Source of the DNA: Streptomyces griseochromogenes
GTDB lineage: Bacteria; Actinomycetota; Actinomycetes; Streptomycetales; Streptomycetaceae
Reading direction: 5' to 3'
NCBI RefSeq assembly: GCF_001542625.1
Contig: NZ_CP016279.1
Location: forward strand, 8,742,001 to 8,806,000
Length of the DNA stretch: 64,000 nucleotides
Shown here: positions 16,474 through 25,408 of the stretch, piece after piece
Layout of the letters: each line of letters opens with the position of its first letter
Position numbering within the stretch: the stretch's first letter is position 1
Position numbers and translations under genes: made by a program
The notes under the pieces: model-generated
The model's input: only the letters and a program-made list of their open reading frames with translations
Told to the model about the DNA's origin: nothing
Database searches by the model: none

Positions 16474-17883
16474 ATGTTCCAGAACGCCGACGAGGCCAAG
16501 AAGTTCATCGCGGACGAGGACGTCAAGTTCGTCGACGTCCGCTTCTGCGACCTGCCGGGCGTCATGCAGCACTTCACGGTGCCCGTCGAGGCGTTCGACC
16601 CGGACGAGGAGCTCGCCTTCGACGGATCGTCGATCCGTGGTTTCCAGGCCATCCACGAGTCCGACATGGCGCTGCGCGCGGACCTGTCGACCGCCCGGGT
16701 CGACCCCTTCCGCCGTGACAAGACGCTGAACATCAACTTCTTCATCCACGACCCGATCACGGGCGAGCAGTACTCCCGTGACCCGCGCAACGTGGCGAAG
16801 AAGGCCGAGGCCTACCTCGCCTCGACCGGTATCGCGGACACCGCGTACTTCGGTCCCGAGGCCGAGTTCTACGTCTTCGACTCCGTCCGCTTCGCGACCA
16901 GCGCGAACGAGTCCTTCTACCACATCGACTCCGAGGCGGGCGCCTGGAACACCGGCGCCCTGGAGGACAACCGTGGGTACAAGGTCCGCTACAAGGGCGG
17001 CTACTTCCCGGTCCCGCCGGTCGACCACTTCGCCGACCTGCGCGCCGAGATCTCCCTGGAGCTGGACAAGGCCGGCCTGAAGGTCGAGCGCCAGCACCAC
17101 GAGGTGGGCACCGCCGGCCAGGCGGAGATCAACTACAAGTTCAACACGCTGCTCTCCGCCGCCGACGACCTCCAGCTCTTCAAGTACATCGTGAAGAACG
17201 TGGCCTGGCGCAACGGCAAGACCGCGACCTTCATGCCGAAGCCGATCTTCGGCGACAACGGCTCGGGCATGCACGTGCACCAGTCGCTGTGGAGCAACGG
17301 CGACCCGCTGTTCTACGACGAGGCCGGTTACGCGGGCCTGTCGGACACCGCCCGCTACTACATCGGCGGCATCCTCAAGCACGCTCCGTCGCTGCTGGCC
17401 TTCACCAACCCGACGGTGAACTCGTACCACCGTCTGGTGCCGGGCTTCGAGGCGCCGATCAACCTGGTGTACTCGCAGCGCAACCGCTCGGCGGCCATGC
17501 GTATCCCGATCACCGGCTCGAACCCGAAGGCCAAGCGCGTCGAGTTCCGCGCCCCGGACTCCTCCGGCAACCCGTACCTGGCCTTCTCCGCCCTGCTCCT
17601 CGCGGGCCTGGACGGCATCAAGAACAAGATCGAGCCGGCCGAGCCGATCGACAAGGACCTCTACGAGCTGGCTCCCGAGGAGCACGCGAACGTGGCCCAG
17701 GTCCCGACGTCGCTGCCGGCCGTCCTCGACTCGCTCGAGGCCGACCACGAGTTCCTCCTCCAGGGCGACGTGTTCACGCCGGACCTGATCGAGACGTGGA
17801 TCGACCTCAAGCGCACCACCGAGATCGCGCCGCTGCAGCTGCGTCCGCACCCGCACGAGTTCGAGCTGTACTTCGACGTGTGA
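16474..17883 (+). CDS. glnA: Glutamine synthetase type I (GSI)
   Basis: A 469-residue ATP-dependent enzyme that makes glutamine from glutamate and ammonium; it acts as a dodecamer. Motifs include [16 protein letters not shown], the metal-binding [11 protein letters not shown], the ATP-site [18 protein letters not shown] and [17 protein letters not shown]. Tyr397 in [11 protein letters not shown] is the adenylylation site and is exactly at the E. coli position. GlnE, which modifies it, is encoded at 59266-62271. The ATG at 16474 has a strong aggaggagc site. Control is by GlnR (box at 16339-16376). A stem-loop follows the stop. Confidence 0.98.
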   Translation: MFQNADEAKKFIADEDVKFVDVRFCDLPGVMQHFTVPVEAFDPDEELAFDGSSIRGFQAIHESDMALRADLSTARVDPFRRDKTLNINFFIHDPITGEQYSRDPRNVAKKAEAYLASTGIADTAYFGPEAEFYVFDSVRFATSANESFYHIDSEAGAWNTGALEDNRGYKVRYKGGYFPVPPVDHFADLRAEISLELDKAGLKVERQHHEVGTAGQAEINYKFNTLLSAADDLQLFKYIVKNVAWRNGKTATFMPKPIFGDNGSGMHVHQSLWSNGDPLFYDEAGYAGLSDTARYYIGGILKHAPSLLAFTNPTVNSYHRLVPGFEAPINLVYSQRNRSAAMRIPITGSNPKAKRVEFRAPDSSGNPYLAFSALLLAGLDGIKNKIEPAEPIDKDLYELAPEEHANVAQVPTSLPAVLDSLEADHEFLLQGDVFTPDLIETWIDLKRTTEIAPLQLRPHPHEFELYFDV

Positions 17884-17919
17884 CCGGGCCGCGCGGCCCG
17901 CGTCGCGCGCTTCGGCCAT

Positions 17920-17958
17920 GAGGGCCGCCATCCGGAATCGCTCCGGGTGGCGGCCCTC
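17920..17958 (+). terminator. Terminator of glnA
   Basis: An 11-bp perfect stem (gagggccgcca at 17920-17930 with tggcggccctc at 17948-17958) extended by about 5 further pairs around loop aatcgct, 37 bases after the glnA stop. Confidence 0.8.
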
Positions 17959-17986
17959 GGCCGTGTGTGGTCCGTTACCTCCGCCG

Positions 17987-18277
17987 TCAGCCGACGACCA
18001 CCACTACGACCGGGTTGCTGTTGAAGCCGTAGCCGTTGCCGTAGCCGAACCCGTTGCCGTAGCCGAAGCCGTTGCCGTAGAAACCGTTGTTGCGGAAGCC
18101 GAAGCCGTTGCCGTAGAAGCAGTTGCCGAACCCGCCGTAGAAGCAGCCACGGTTGGTGGAGACCTGGGTCGGGGTGGCTGCCGACGCGGTACCGGCGGTG
18201 CCGATCGCGATTCCGCTCGCCATCAGAACACCGATGGCGGACGCGGCGGCAAAACGCCTCACGCGGTGTGCATTCAT
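17987..18277 (-). CDS. Secreted Tyr/Gly/Asn-repeat protein
   Basis: A 96-residue secreted protein. Residues 1-34 form a signal peptide (basic MNAHRVRRF, hydrophobic core AAASAIGVLMASGIAIGTAG, likely cut after TASA or TASAA). The mature part (about 60 residues) is low complexity: repeats of YGNGFG and FYGNGFG, two cysteines (RGCFYGG, GNCFYGN), and a terminal run PVVVVVVG. No catalytic residues. It is reminiscent of structural or amyloid-prone surface proteins but has no chaplin or rodlin motif. ATG at 18277 has a ggaaggaggg site. Function unknown. Confidence 0.75.
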   Translation of the reverse strand: MNAHRVRRFAAASAIGVLMASGIAIGTAGTASAATPTQVSTNRGCFYGGFGNCFYGNGFGFRNNGFYGNGFGYGNGFGYGNGYGFNSNPVVVVVVG

Positions 18278-18613
18278 CGATCTGCCCTCCTTCCACCCCC
18301 TCGTGCGGTCGTCATCGAGGCACGAGACGGATGGCCACGGACCCGGAGCACGATGCCCGGCGTGGTCGTTGGTATTGCCGCCCGTGTAGTGGAATCAGGG
18401 CTCTCAGTCCCCTGCGATTCGGGGGATTGCGCTGTCTGGCGCACCCTGTGGCGCGGCTCTCATCTGTAGATGCTAGCCGCCCGGCGACCACCCAGCATCC
18501 CGGGAGATCGGCGGGAGGTGACGGCCGAGCGCGCAACCTTCGGCGCTTCCCATGTTTCCTACTCTTGGGGGATCATCCTCCTGGTTCTGTCCGACGAGAG
18601 AGGTTGAACGGGG
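18278..18613. other. 336-bp region between divergent genes
   Basis: No gene or strong palindrome seen. It must contain the promoter of the secreted repeat protein (leftward) and of the 18614 gene (rightward); I could not assign boxes with confidence. Confidence 0.5.
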
Positions 18614-18871
18614 ATGACCGAACAGGACGACTGGGAGCGCGAGTTCGATCACAGGTGGGCGAATTCCGCCGAGCACAAGGAGCCCTCGGCGCGGGCCCGG
18701 ATGCTCGCCGCCCGCTGGAAGGAGAACCCGCCCGACCCGGCGCCCTTCCGCGCCGACCCGGAGTCGGCCGCGCCGCGGCGCTCGTCGTGGGTGTCGACGG
18801 TGGTGGTGCTCGGCTGTGTGGCCGCGGTGATAGTCCTGCTGGGGTACGCGCAGATGCGCTCCCCCTATTAA
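18614..18871 (+). CDS. Small hypothetical membrane-anchored protein
   Basis: An 85-residue protein with a charged cytoplasmic part (MTEQDDWEREFDHRWANSAEHKEPSARARM) and one C-terminal membrane helix (about 57-78, SSWVSTVVVLGCVAAVIVLLGY). It starts with ATG after a ggttgaacggggatg context (RBS cggg weak). The HEAT-repeat gene begins 11 bases after the stop, so the two are likely co-transcribed. No family recognised. Confidence 0.65.
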   Translation: MTEQDDWEREFDHRWANSAEHKEPSARARMLAARWKENPPDPAPFRADPESAAPRRSSWVSTVVVLGCVAAVIVLLGYAQMRSPY

Positions 18872-18882
18872 GGGGACGGCGG

Positions 18883-20313
18883 GTGCAGGAGGAGATCAGG
18901 GACGGGGCGGCGGCCGCACGGCGGCTGGTCGCGGGTGCCGGGCTGCGGGACGTCCTCGACACCGGCGATCCGGCGGCCTGGCTGGCGCTGGACGAGGGCG
19001 CGCGGGCCGACGAGTGGTCCTTCCCCCCGTACGTCGTGCCCTCCTGGGAGGAGACGGACGGCGGGCGCTCGCTGACCGCCGTCCTGCGCGGCGACGGCCC
19101 GCTCACCGAGGGGCAGCTCGCGCTCGCCCTGTGTCACCGTGACGGCCGGATCCGGCACAAGGCGCTCGGGCGGGTCGCCGGGCTTCCGACGCTGCTGCCG
19201 CTGGTGGCGGTGCGGTGCACGGACTGGGCGCAGCCGGTGCGGGAACGGGCCAGGAAACGGCTCGCCGAGGCCCTGGACGCGCGGACGGCCGCATGGCTCG
19301 CCCCGCTGGTCCGGCGCCTCGGCGACCGCCACCGGGGCGACTTCGCCCTCGGTCTGCTCGGCGAGGTGCTGCGGCGGGCGCCCGGCGAAGGGCTGACCCC
19401 GCTCCTGGCCTCCCCCGACCGCCCCGTACGCCGTTTCGCGTACGGACTCGCCGTCGAGGAGGGGTTCCTCTCCCCGGCCGCGCTGGCCCGCGCGGCGGCC
19501 CGGGACGACGACGCCGTCGTCCAGAGCCTGTGCGCCGAGGCCGCCCTCGCCGCCGTGACGGACGAGGACGCGGAAGACGTGCTGGGGGCGCTGCTCGGTG
19601 CCCCGGGCCCGCGGGCCCGGTCCGCCGGAGTGACCGCGCTGCGCAGACTCCGGCGGCCGGAGCAGGCCGTCGGGTTTCTCGCGGACCGGTCGGCGCTGGT
19701 GCGGGCCTGTGCCCGGTATGTCGTGCGGCAGTACGGGACCGATCCGCTGCCCTGGTACCGCGAGCGGTGCGCCGGCCCCGGTGACCCGGCACTGCCGCCG
19801 GGTGCCGCCGTCGGGCTCGCGGAGTGCGGGACCCGCGCGGACGCCGCCCTGCTGTGGCCGCTGCTGGACCACCCGGCGCCCGGCGTCCGGGCGAGGGCGG
19901 TGGCCGGGCTGCGCCTGCTGGACGTGACGGACGTACCGCGGATGCGGCGGATGCTGGACGATCCGGCACCGGGGGTCGTCGGCGAGGCCACCCTCGCCCT
20001 GCTCCCCTCCGCCGCGCTGCTGCCGCAGGCGTGGCTGGCCGCCCGGCTGGCGCCGGAGCGGCCCCGGTGCGTGCGCGTGTCGGCGCAGCGGCTGCTGCAC
20101 GCGCACGGCGAGGTCGCACGGCTGCGGGCGGCGGTGACCCTGCTCGGCGACGCGGACGAGCGGCTGCGGACGCGGGCCGAGCTGACCGTGCGGCGGGCCC
20201 TGCGGTGGGGTGCGCGGAGCCGGTCCGGGCCCGAGGTCGCGGAGCTGCTCGCCGAGGCCCGCTCCCGCCTCGGCCGAGCGCCCCGGCGCACAGGAAGCCT
20301 TTGCTGCCCCTAG
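18883..20313 (+). CDS. HEAT-repeat protein
   Basis: A 476-residue soluble protein built of helical repeats of HEAT type, for example DGRIRHKALGRVAGLPTLLPLVAVRCTDWAQPVRERARKRLAEAL and HPAPGVRARAVAGLRLLDV, DDPAPGVVGEATLALLP. Such proteins act as scaffolds or, in some bacteria, as lyases and DNA glycosylases (AlkD); no catalytic signature was recognised here. GTG 18883 is preceded by aagggg. It overlaps no other real gene; htpX starts 74 bases downstream. Confidence 0.75.
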   Translation: MQEEIRDGAAAARRLVAGAGLRDVLDTGDPAAWLALDEGARADEWSFPPYVVPSWEETDGGRSLTAVLRGDGPLTEGQLALALCHRDGRIRHKALGRVAGLPTLLPLVAVRCTDWAQPVRERARKRLAEALDARTAAWLAPLVRRLGDRHRGDFALGLLGEVLRRAPGEGLTPLLASPDRPVRRFAYGLAVEEGFLSPAALARAAARDDDAVVQSLCAEAALAAVTDEDAEDVLGALLGAPGPRARSAGVTALRRLRRPEQAVGFLADRSALVRACARYVVRQYGTDPLPWYRERCAGPGDPALPPGAAVGLAECGTRADAALLWPLLDHPAPGVRARAVAGLRLLDVTDVPRMRRMLDDPAPGVVGEATLALLPSAALLPQAWLAARLAPERPRCVRVSAQRLLHAHGEVARLRAAVTLLGDADERLRTRAELTVRRALRWGARSRSGPEVAELLAEARSRLGRAPRRTGSLCCP

Positions 20314-20387
20314 ATCTGCGCGCGACCTCCTCATGGCGGTCCGCAGGTGCACACTGGACAGCGGGACGAGTGCGTGACTGCGGGGTG

Positions 20388-21314
20388 ATGCAGATGCAGA
20401 GCCGCTTCCAGAGCGATCGGCGGCTGACCGTGCGCATGACGGTCACGCTGTTCCTGCTCGGGCTGCTGTACGTGGCGTTCGTCGCCGCGTTGATCGTGTT
20501 GCTGAAGTCCTGGCTGCTGGTCGTCGTCCTGGTCGGCGCGATGTTCGTGGCGCAGTTCTGGTTCTCCGACCGGATCGCGATGTTCGCCATGCGCGGGCGG
20601 GTCGTGGAGCGGGAGGAGTATCCCGAGCTGCACGCGGTGGTCGACCGGCTGTGCGCGATCGCGGACATGCCGAAGCCGGTGGTCGCCGTGTCCGATATGG
20701 ACATGCCGAACGCGTTCGCGACCGGCCGCAATCCCGATCACGCCGTGGTCTGTGTGACCACGGGGCTGCTGCGGCGGCTGGAGCCCGCCGAGCTGGAAGG
20801 CGTGCTGGCGCACGAGCTGTCGCACGTCGCGCACAAGGACGTCGCCGTGATCACGGTCGCGTCGTTCCTCGGCGTGATCGCCGGGCTGATCGTGCGGTTC
20901 GCCTTCTACTCGCAGGTCTTCGGCGGGGGCCGCAGGGACCAGAACACCGCGATCGTGTTCGCCGGGGTGATGGGGGTATCGGCGGCCGTGTACGCGATCA
21001 GCTTCCTGCTGATCCGGGCCCTGTCCCGGTACCGGGAGCTGGCGGCCGACCGGGCCGCCGCGCACCTGACCGGCCGGCCCTCGGCGCTGGCGTCGGCGCT
21101 CACCAAGGTCTCCGGGGAGATCGCCCGGATCCCGACCAAGGACCTGCGCACGGCCCAGGCCTTCAACGCCTTCTACTTCACCCCCGCGACCGGCAAGGAG
21201 CCCGGCATCGAGCGGTTCTTCTCCACCCACCCGACGCTGGAACAGCGCCTGGAGCAGCTGGGCCGTATCTCCACGGAGCTGGGCGAGGCGGCCGCGCCGG
21301 GCAAGGCGGGCTGA
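20388..21314 (+). CDS. htpX: HtpX-like M48 membrane zinc metalloprotease
   Basis: A 308-residue membrane protease. Two N-terminal membrane helices (about 17-57), the zinc motif HELSH (in GVLAHELSHVAHKD, about residue 143-147), two further helices (about 156-178 and 185-208) and the third ligand Glu in RELAADRAA are all seen. Family members degrade misfolded membrane proteins under envelope stress. The start is at one of two near codons, ATG 20388 or ATG 20394 (GTG 20385 also in frame); the SD is not decisive. Its partner pspAB starts 3 bases after its stop, so the two are translationally linked. Confidence 0.9.
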   Translation: MQMQSRFQSDRRLTVRMTVTLFLLGLLYVAFVAALIVLLKSWLLVVVLVGAMFVAQFWFSDRIAMFAMRGRVVEREEYPELHAVVDRLCAIADMPKPVVAVSDMDMPNAFATGRNPDHAVVCVTTGLLRRLEPAELEGVLAHELSHVAHKDVAVITVASFLGVIAGLIVRFAFYSQVFGGGRRDQNTAIVFAGVMGVSAAVYAISFLLIRALSRYRELAADRAAAHLTGRPSALASALTKVSGEIARIPTKDLRTAQAFNAFYFTPATGKEPGIERFFSTHPTLEQRLEQLGRISTELGEAAAPGKAG

Positions 21315-21317
21315 ACC

Positions 21318-21902
21318 TTGGGGCTGCTGGACATCCTGCTGGGCCGTACGAAACCGGTCGCACCCGATCTGGACCAGCTGTTCGCGCTGCCGTCGGCGGC
21401 CGTGACGCTCCAGGCGGCGGCCGGGTTCACCCCGACCGGCAACGGCGCGGTGTGCTTCGCCACGGTCGAGGGCGCGGCCTTCGAGCAGACCCACCGGGAG
21501 GTCCAGGCGCTGCTCGACGCGGACGCCGAGCGCGCCGGTCCTCCGGTGGAAATGAGCCAGGACGGCTACGGCTACTCCTGGCTGCTCTCCCGGCGGTCCC
21601 CCGACCAGCTGCCCCAGCTGGTCAACGACCTGCACGCGGTGAACAGCTCGATGGAGGCCAACGGCTTCGGACCGCAGCTGCTGTGCTCCCTGGCCGCGTT
21701 CGCGGACGACACCGGCCGCATGCTGGCCCTCGTCTACCTCTACAAGCGCGGCACCTTCTATCCTTTCGCGCCGCTGCCCGGCACCGCCGATCGACGGGAC
21801 AGCGCGCTGGAGCTGCAGATGAAGGCGGCTCTCGCGAGCGACCTCAGGATCGAGCAGGACCTGAGCCGCTGGTTCCCGGTGTGGGGCGCCCCCGGCCTGT
21901 GA
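21318..21902 (+). CDS. pspAB: PspA-associated protein PspAB
   Basis: A 194-residue cytoplasmic protein of the PspAB family, beginning GLLDILLGRTKPVAPDLDQLFALPSAAVTL. Family members occur beside htpX or the PspA/Vipp1 envelope-stress system in actinobacteria; their activity is not well defined. Start is TTG at 21318, only 3 bases after the htpX stop; no other in-frame start gives the conserved N-terminus. The pair suggests a membrane-stress module. Confidence 0.88.
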   Translation: MGLLDILLGRTKPVAPDLDQLFALPSAAVTLQAAAGFTPTGNGAVCFATVEGAAFEQTHREVQALLDADAERAGPPVEMSQDGYGYSWLLSRRSPDQLPQLVNDLHAVNSSMEANGFGPQLLCSLAAFADDTGRMLALVYLYKRGTFYPFAPLPGTADRRDSALELQMKAALASDLRIEQDLSRWFPVWGAPGL

Positions 21903-21921
21903 CCGGCGGCGCCCCCGGGGC

Positions 21922-22194
21922 TCACCTGCTCTTCTCCCGCTCCTGGCGCCGGGCCTCGAAGGGGCGCTCGCGGCGGTAGCGGCGCTCCCACTTGGCCTGG
22001 CGGTCCCGGCGCTCGCGGTAGGCCCGGTAGGAGTCGGGCGGCGTGCCCGAACCGGCCGGCGGGGCCGCGCCGGGCGAGCCCCGACCGTGCTTCACGTACA
22101 GATAGAGCAGCGCGGCGGCGGCGAGCCACCAGATGTGGTTTCCGAATCCGAGAATCACCAGGACGACGGTCCCGGCGACGACGATGCCAGTCAT
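21922..22194 (-). CDS. Small hypothetical membrane protein
   Basis: A 90-residue protein with an N-terminal double hydrophobic region (about 1-35, MTGIVVAGTVVLVILGFGN and HIWWLAAAALLYLYV) and a strongly charged C-terminal helix (ERRDRQAKWERRYRRERPFEARRQEREKSR). The ATG at 22194 is preceded by ggaggt-type sequence (gtccgtca... on the coding strand, aggtccgtc). Function unknown; convergent with pspAB, 19 bases apart. Confidence 0.6.
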   Translation of the reverse strand: MTGIVVAGTVVLVILGFGNHIWWLAAAALLYLYVKHGRGSPGAAPPAGSGTPPDSYRAYRERRDRQAKWERRYRRERPFEARRQEREKSR

Positions 22195-22329
22195 GACGGA
22201 CCTCCGTGGGGTGAGTGCGGCGTGCGTGCGGGAAGGGGAACGTGTCGGCTTCGCGACGTTTGTTCAGCGTAGGGAGACCGCTACCACGGGTGCACCTCGT
22301 TTTCCGTGCCGTCCGGCGGATGTGAGTGA

Positions 22330-23997
22330 ATGGCACGTATGAGCGAACTCCCGGGTCTCCCTTGCGAGTACGACGCGATCACGCACATGTACGACGGTGA
22401 GCGGCTCAGCGCGGTGAGGGCCGGCCCGCGCGGACGGGCGACCGCCGTCCTCCTGCACGGGGCCGGCAACGGCAGCAAGGAACGGCTGCTGCCGCTGCTC
22501 GCCGAGTTCGCCGCGCACGGCTGCCACGCCCTGGCTCTCGACTTCTCCGGACACGGGGAAAGCACCGGAGAGCTCTCGGAGTTGAGCCTGCGGCGCCGGT
22601 TCGAGCAGGCGGCGGCGGTGATCGACGCGCAGGCTCCGGCCCGCGACCCGCTGGTCCTGGTGGGGTTCAGCATGAGCGGACAGACGGTGGCGGACCTCGC
22701 CCGCCACTACGGACAGCGGGTGGCGGCCGTGGGCCTGTGCGCACCCGCCGTCTACGCACCCCAGGCCTGGGACGTGCCCTTCGGTGACGGCCGGGGCCGG
22801 TTCAGCGAGATCATCCGCACCCCCGGCAGCTGGCGCGACTCCCCGGCCCTGGAGGTGCTGCGGGCGTACGAGGGCCGGGCGGTGCTGGCGGTGCCGGGCA
22901 CGGACGAGGTCATCCCGCCGGAGGTGACCGAGGCCGTACAGGAGGCACTGGCGGCCCGCGCCCAGTACACGCGCTTCGAACTCCCGGACGCCGAGCACCG
23001 GTTGGGGCTCTGGTTCCGCGACCACGCCGGGGACCGGCGGGAGTTCGCCGCAGCCCTGCTCGGCGGGCTGGAGGAAGCGGGCTGGGCGGCGACACGGCGC
23101 TGGGTGGCCGAGCGGCTTCCGCGGGGCCGTACGGTCGCCGGCTCCCAGCGGCTTGCCGGGGGCTGGTCCTCCCAGATGCGCGGGCTCACCCTCGACGACG
23201 GCGAGGAGCTGGTGCTGCGCACCTTCGTGAAGCCGTTCTTCCGCCGGCACGCCCTGGGCCTGCTGTCCCGGGAGGCAGCCGTCCTCGGTCTGCTCGCGGG
23301 GCAGGAGGGCATCCCGGCACCGGCTCTGGTCGCCGTGGACGCCACCGGCGACCACTGCGACCACCCCTCGCTGCTGATGACCCGGCTGCCGGGCCTGGTG
23401 CGGGTGGACGAGGAGGACCGGGAGGCGCTGGACCGGCGTCTGGACCTGCTCGCCGCCCAGCTGGTCCGGATCCACGCGGTCGAGCCCGAGGACCGTCCGC
23501 GCACCTATCAGGCGTGGACGTCGGCGGAACGGCTGCGCACCCCGGACGGCGGGATGTGGGCACGGGCGGTGGACGTGATCCGCCGCGACCCGCCGCCGTA
23601 CCGGGGCCGCTTCCTGCACCGGGACTACCACCCCGGGAACGTGCTGTTCACGGGTGCCGGGGACGGGCTGCGGGTGAGCGGGGTCGTCGACTGGGTGGAG
23701 ACCTCGTGGGGGCCGGCCGACCTCGACGTCGCCCACTGCTCGACGGCGCTCGCCCTGTTGCACGGCCCGGCGCGGGGGCTCGCCTTCCGGGACCGGTACG
23801 AGGCGCGGGGCGGCCAGGGCCTGGCGGACGGGCCGGACCACCTCTACTGGCGGCTGCTGGACGCCCTGGCCTACTTTCCCGACGCCGGGAAACTGGCCCG
23901 GCCGTGGCGCGAGCTGGGCCGTACGGATCTGACACCGCGGGTGATGCGCGAGCGGCTGGAGGCGTACGTGGGCGGGCTGCTGGAGCGGTACGCCTGA
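22330..23997 (+). CDS. Fusion of alpha/beta-hydrolase and aminoglycoside-phosphotransferase-like kinase domains
   Basis: A 555-residue two-domain protein. Residues about 1-255 are an alpha/beta hydrolase with a complete triad: nucleophile Ser in GFSMSG (about 113-118), acid Asp in VPGTDEVIP (about 198) and His in DAEHRLG (about 221). Residues about 265-545 are an APH/choline-kinase-like domain with the catalytic loop HRDYHPGNVLF (about 431-441) and the metal-binding VVDWVET (about 456-462). The usual ATP-binding Lys of the N-lobe appears to be Arg (ELVLRTFVKPF). No frameshift is present in between. ATG 22330 or 22339 could both start; there is no strong SD. Function unknown; the combination suggests phosphorylation and deacylation of the same small molecule. 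Confidence 0.82.
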   Translation: MARMSELPGLPCEYDAITHMYDGERLSAVRAGPRGRATAVLLHGAGNGSKERLLPLLAEFAAHGCHALALDFSGHGESTGELSELSLRRRFEQAAAVIDAQAPARDPLVLVGFSMSGQTVADLARHYGQRVAAVGLCAPAVYAPQAWDVPFGDGRGRFSEIIRTPGSWRDSPALEVLRAYEGRAVLAVPGTDEVIPPEVTEAVQEALAARAQYTRFELPDAEHRLGLWFRDHAGDRREFAAALLGGLEEAGWAATRRWVAERLPRGRTVAGSQRLAGGWSSQMRGLTLDDGEELVLRTFVKPFFRRHALGLLSREAAVLGLLAGQEGIPAPALVAVDATGDHCDHPSLLMTRLPGLVRVDEEDREALDRRLDLLAAQLVRIHAVEPEDRPRTYQAWTSAERLRTPDGGMWARAVDVIRRDPPPYRGRFLHRDYHPGNVLFTGAGDGLRVSGVVDWVETSWGPADLDVAHCSTALALLHGPARGLAFRDRYEARGGQGLADGPDHLYWRLLDALAYFPDAGKLARPWRELGRTDLTPRVMRERLEAYVGGLLERYA

Positions 23998-24013
23998 CCC
24001 GGCCGGTCCCGGC

Positions 24014-25408
24014 TCACACCCCCGGCTCCGCCGTCACCACGCCCGCCCCGATGGCCGCGCCGAGGGCCGCGTGGTCGGCGGCGGTCTGGGCGGCGTAGGC
24101 GAGGGCGAAGTCGGCGACGGCGCGGTCGAAGGTGTCGGCGCCGCCGAGGTAGGCGGCGATGGCGATGCGGTCGCCGGAGCGGGCGTGGGCGCGGGCCAGG
24201 GTGGTGCCGCACAGCCGGGCGTAGGCGAGCAGGTCGGCCGGGTCCATGCCGGCGACCTCGGCGGAGCCCTTCGTGTCGCGCAGCCTGCGCCAGTAGAAGG
24301 CGCGGCCCTGGGGTCCGCTCATCCAGCCGAGGAAGATGTCGGTGGCGGACTGCAGCAGCCGCTGCCCGGCGACCACCCGGTGCCCGGGATGGACGTACGG
24401 CCCGCTCGGCAGATGTTCCTCCAGCACCGACGTCCGTGCCTCCTTGATCTGCAGGAACAGCAGGTCGTCGGTGTCCCGCCCGGTGAGCAGCACGATGAAG
24501 CAGCGCAGGCCGACGCTGCCGATACCGACGATCTTGCGGGCGGCGTCGGTGAACCGGTAGCGGTCCAGGAGATGGCGGCGCTCCTCGGGGAGGGTGGAGC
24601 GGTAGTCGCTGAAGGTCTTGCGCAGGGAGGCCATGTCCGGGGCGCCGGCGGGTTCCAGGAGCGGCGGGTCGTGGATGATCCGGCGCCGCCCGTCGACCAG
24701 CTCCGTCAGCTTGCCGTAGGCCTGGAGGCTGGTGCGGCGGCGGGTCCGGGTGAGGCTGGATTCCAGGCGGCGCCTGTGGCGGGCGGAGTGGACGAGGGGC
24801 AGCAGACGGTCGCCGTCGACCTGTTCGTACCAGACGGCCAGCTCTCCGAGTCCGGCCAGCCGGCGCATCGCGGTGCGGTACCCGGTGACGGCCGCCTGGG
24901 CCGCGGCTCGCATCTTGGCACCGCTGTGGCCGTTCTCCCTCGCGGCCACCGCCACACTGGCCGCGAGCCGCTTGACGTCCCATTCGAAGGGCCCGGGAAA
25001 GGTCTCGTCGAAGTCGTTCAGGTCGAAGAGCGGGGTGCGTCCCGGGGAGGCGTAGAGCCCGAAGTTCAGCAGGTGGGCGTCGCCGCACAGCTGCACCGTG
25101 AGCCCGGTGTGGGGCTGGACGGCCAGGTCGGCGGCCATCACCGCGGTGGCACCGCGCAGGAAGGCCAGCGGCGAGGCGGACATCCGTCCGTAACGTATCG
25201 GCAGCAGCTCGGGAAGCCGGTCGCGGCCCTGTCGCTCCAGTACGGCCACGGGGTCGGGCCGGTCGGCGGACGGGATCCACAAGGCGTGTACGGAGCGGGG
25301 GACCTTCTTGCGGGCCTGTCTGCCGCACTGGGCGCGGGCCTCGGGGGTGCCGCGCGGAGGACGGGCCTCGGGAGTGGCACGCCGGGGGCGGACCTCGGTC
25401 ATGCTCAT
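24014..25408 (-). CDS. DUF2252 protein
   Basis: A 464-residue protein of the DUF2252 family: ATVAVMAADLAVQPHTGLTVQLCGDAHLLNFGLYASPG with the signature GDAHLLNFG, then FDLNDFDETFPGPFEWDVKRLAAS. These segments resemble the HxDxxxxN and DFD sites of APH-type kinases, so a kinase-like fold is possible; activity is not known. The N-terminus (about 1-30) is basic and repetitive (TPEARPPRGTPEARAQ). The ATG at 25408 has an aaggagg site 8 bases upstream, which decides it over ATG 25402. It is convergent with the fusion gene 16 bases away, and divergent from the winged-helix gene. Confidence 0.88.
   Translation of the reverse strand: MSMTEVRPRRATPEARPPRGTPEARAQCGRQARKKVPRSVHALWIPSADRPDPVAVLERQGRDRLPELLPIRYGRMSASPLAFLRGATAVMAADLAVQPHTGLTVQLCGDAHLLNFGLYASPGRTPLFDLNDFDETFPGPFEWDVKRLAASVAVAARENGHSGAKMRAAAQAAVTGYRTAMRRLAGLGELAVWYEQVDGDRLLPLVHSARHRRRLESSLTRTRRRTSLQAYGKLTELVDGRRRIIHDPPLLEPAGAPDMASLRKTFSDYRSTLPEERRHLLDRYRFTDAARKIVGIGSVGLRCFIVLLTGRDTDDLLFLQIKEARTSVLEEHLPSGPYVHPGHRVVAGQRLLQSATDIFLGWMSGPQGRAFYWRRLRDTKGSAEVAGMDPADLLAYARLCGTTLARAHARSGDRIAIAAYLGGADTFDRAVADFALAYAAQTAADHAALGAAIGAGVVTAEPGV

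Noticed and set aside
18390..18440. cccc-n8-gggg hairpin in the gap before 18614
   Set aside because: A four-pair stem is too weak to call a structure in such GC-rich DNA.
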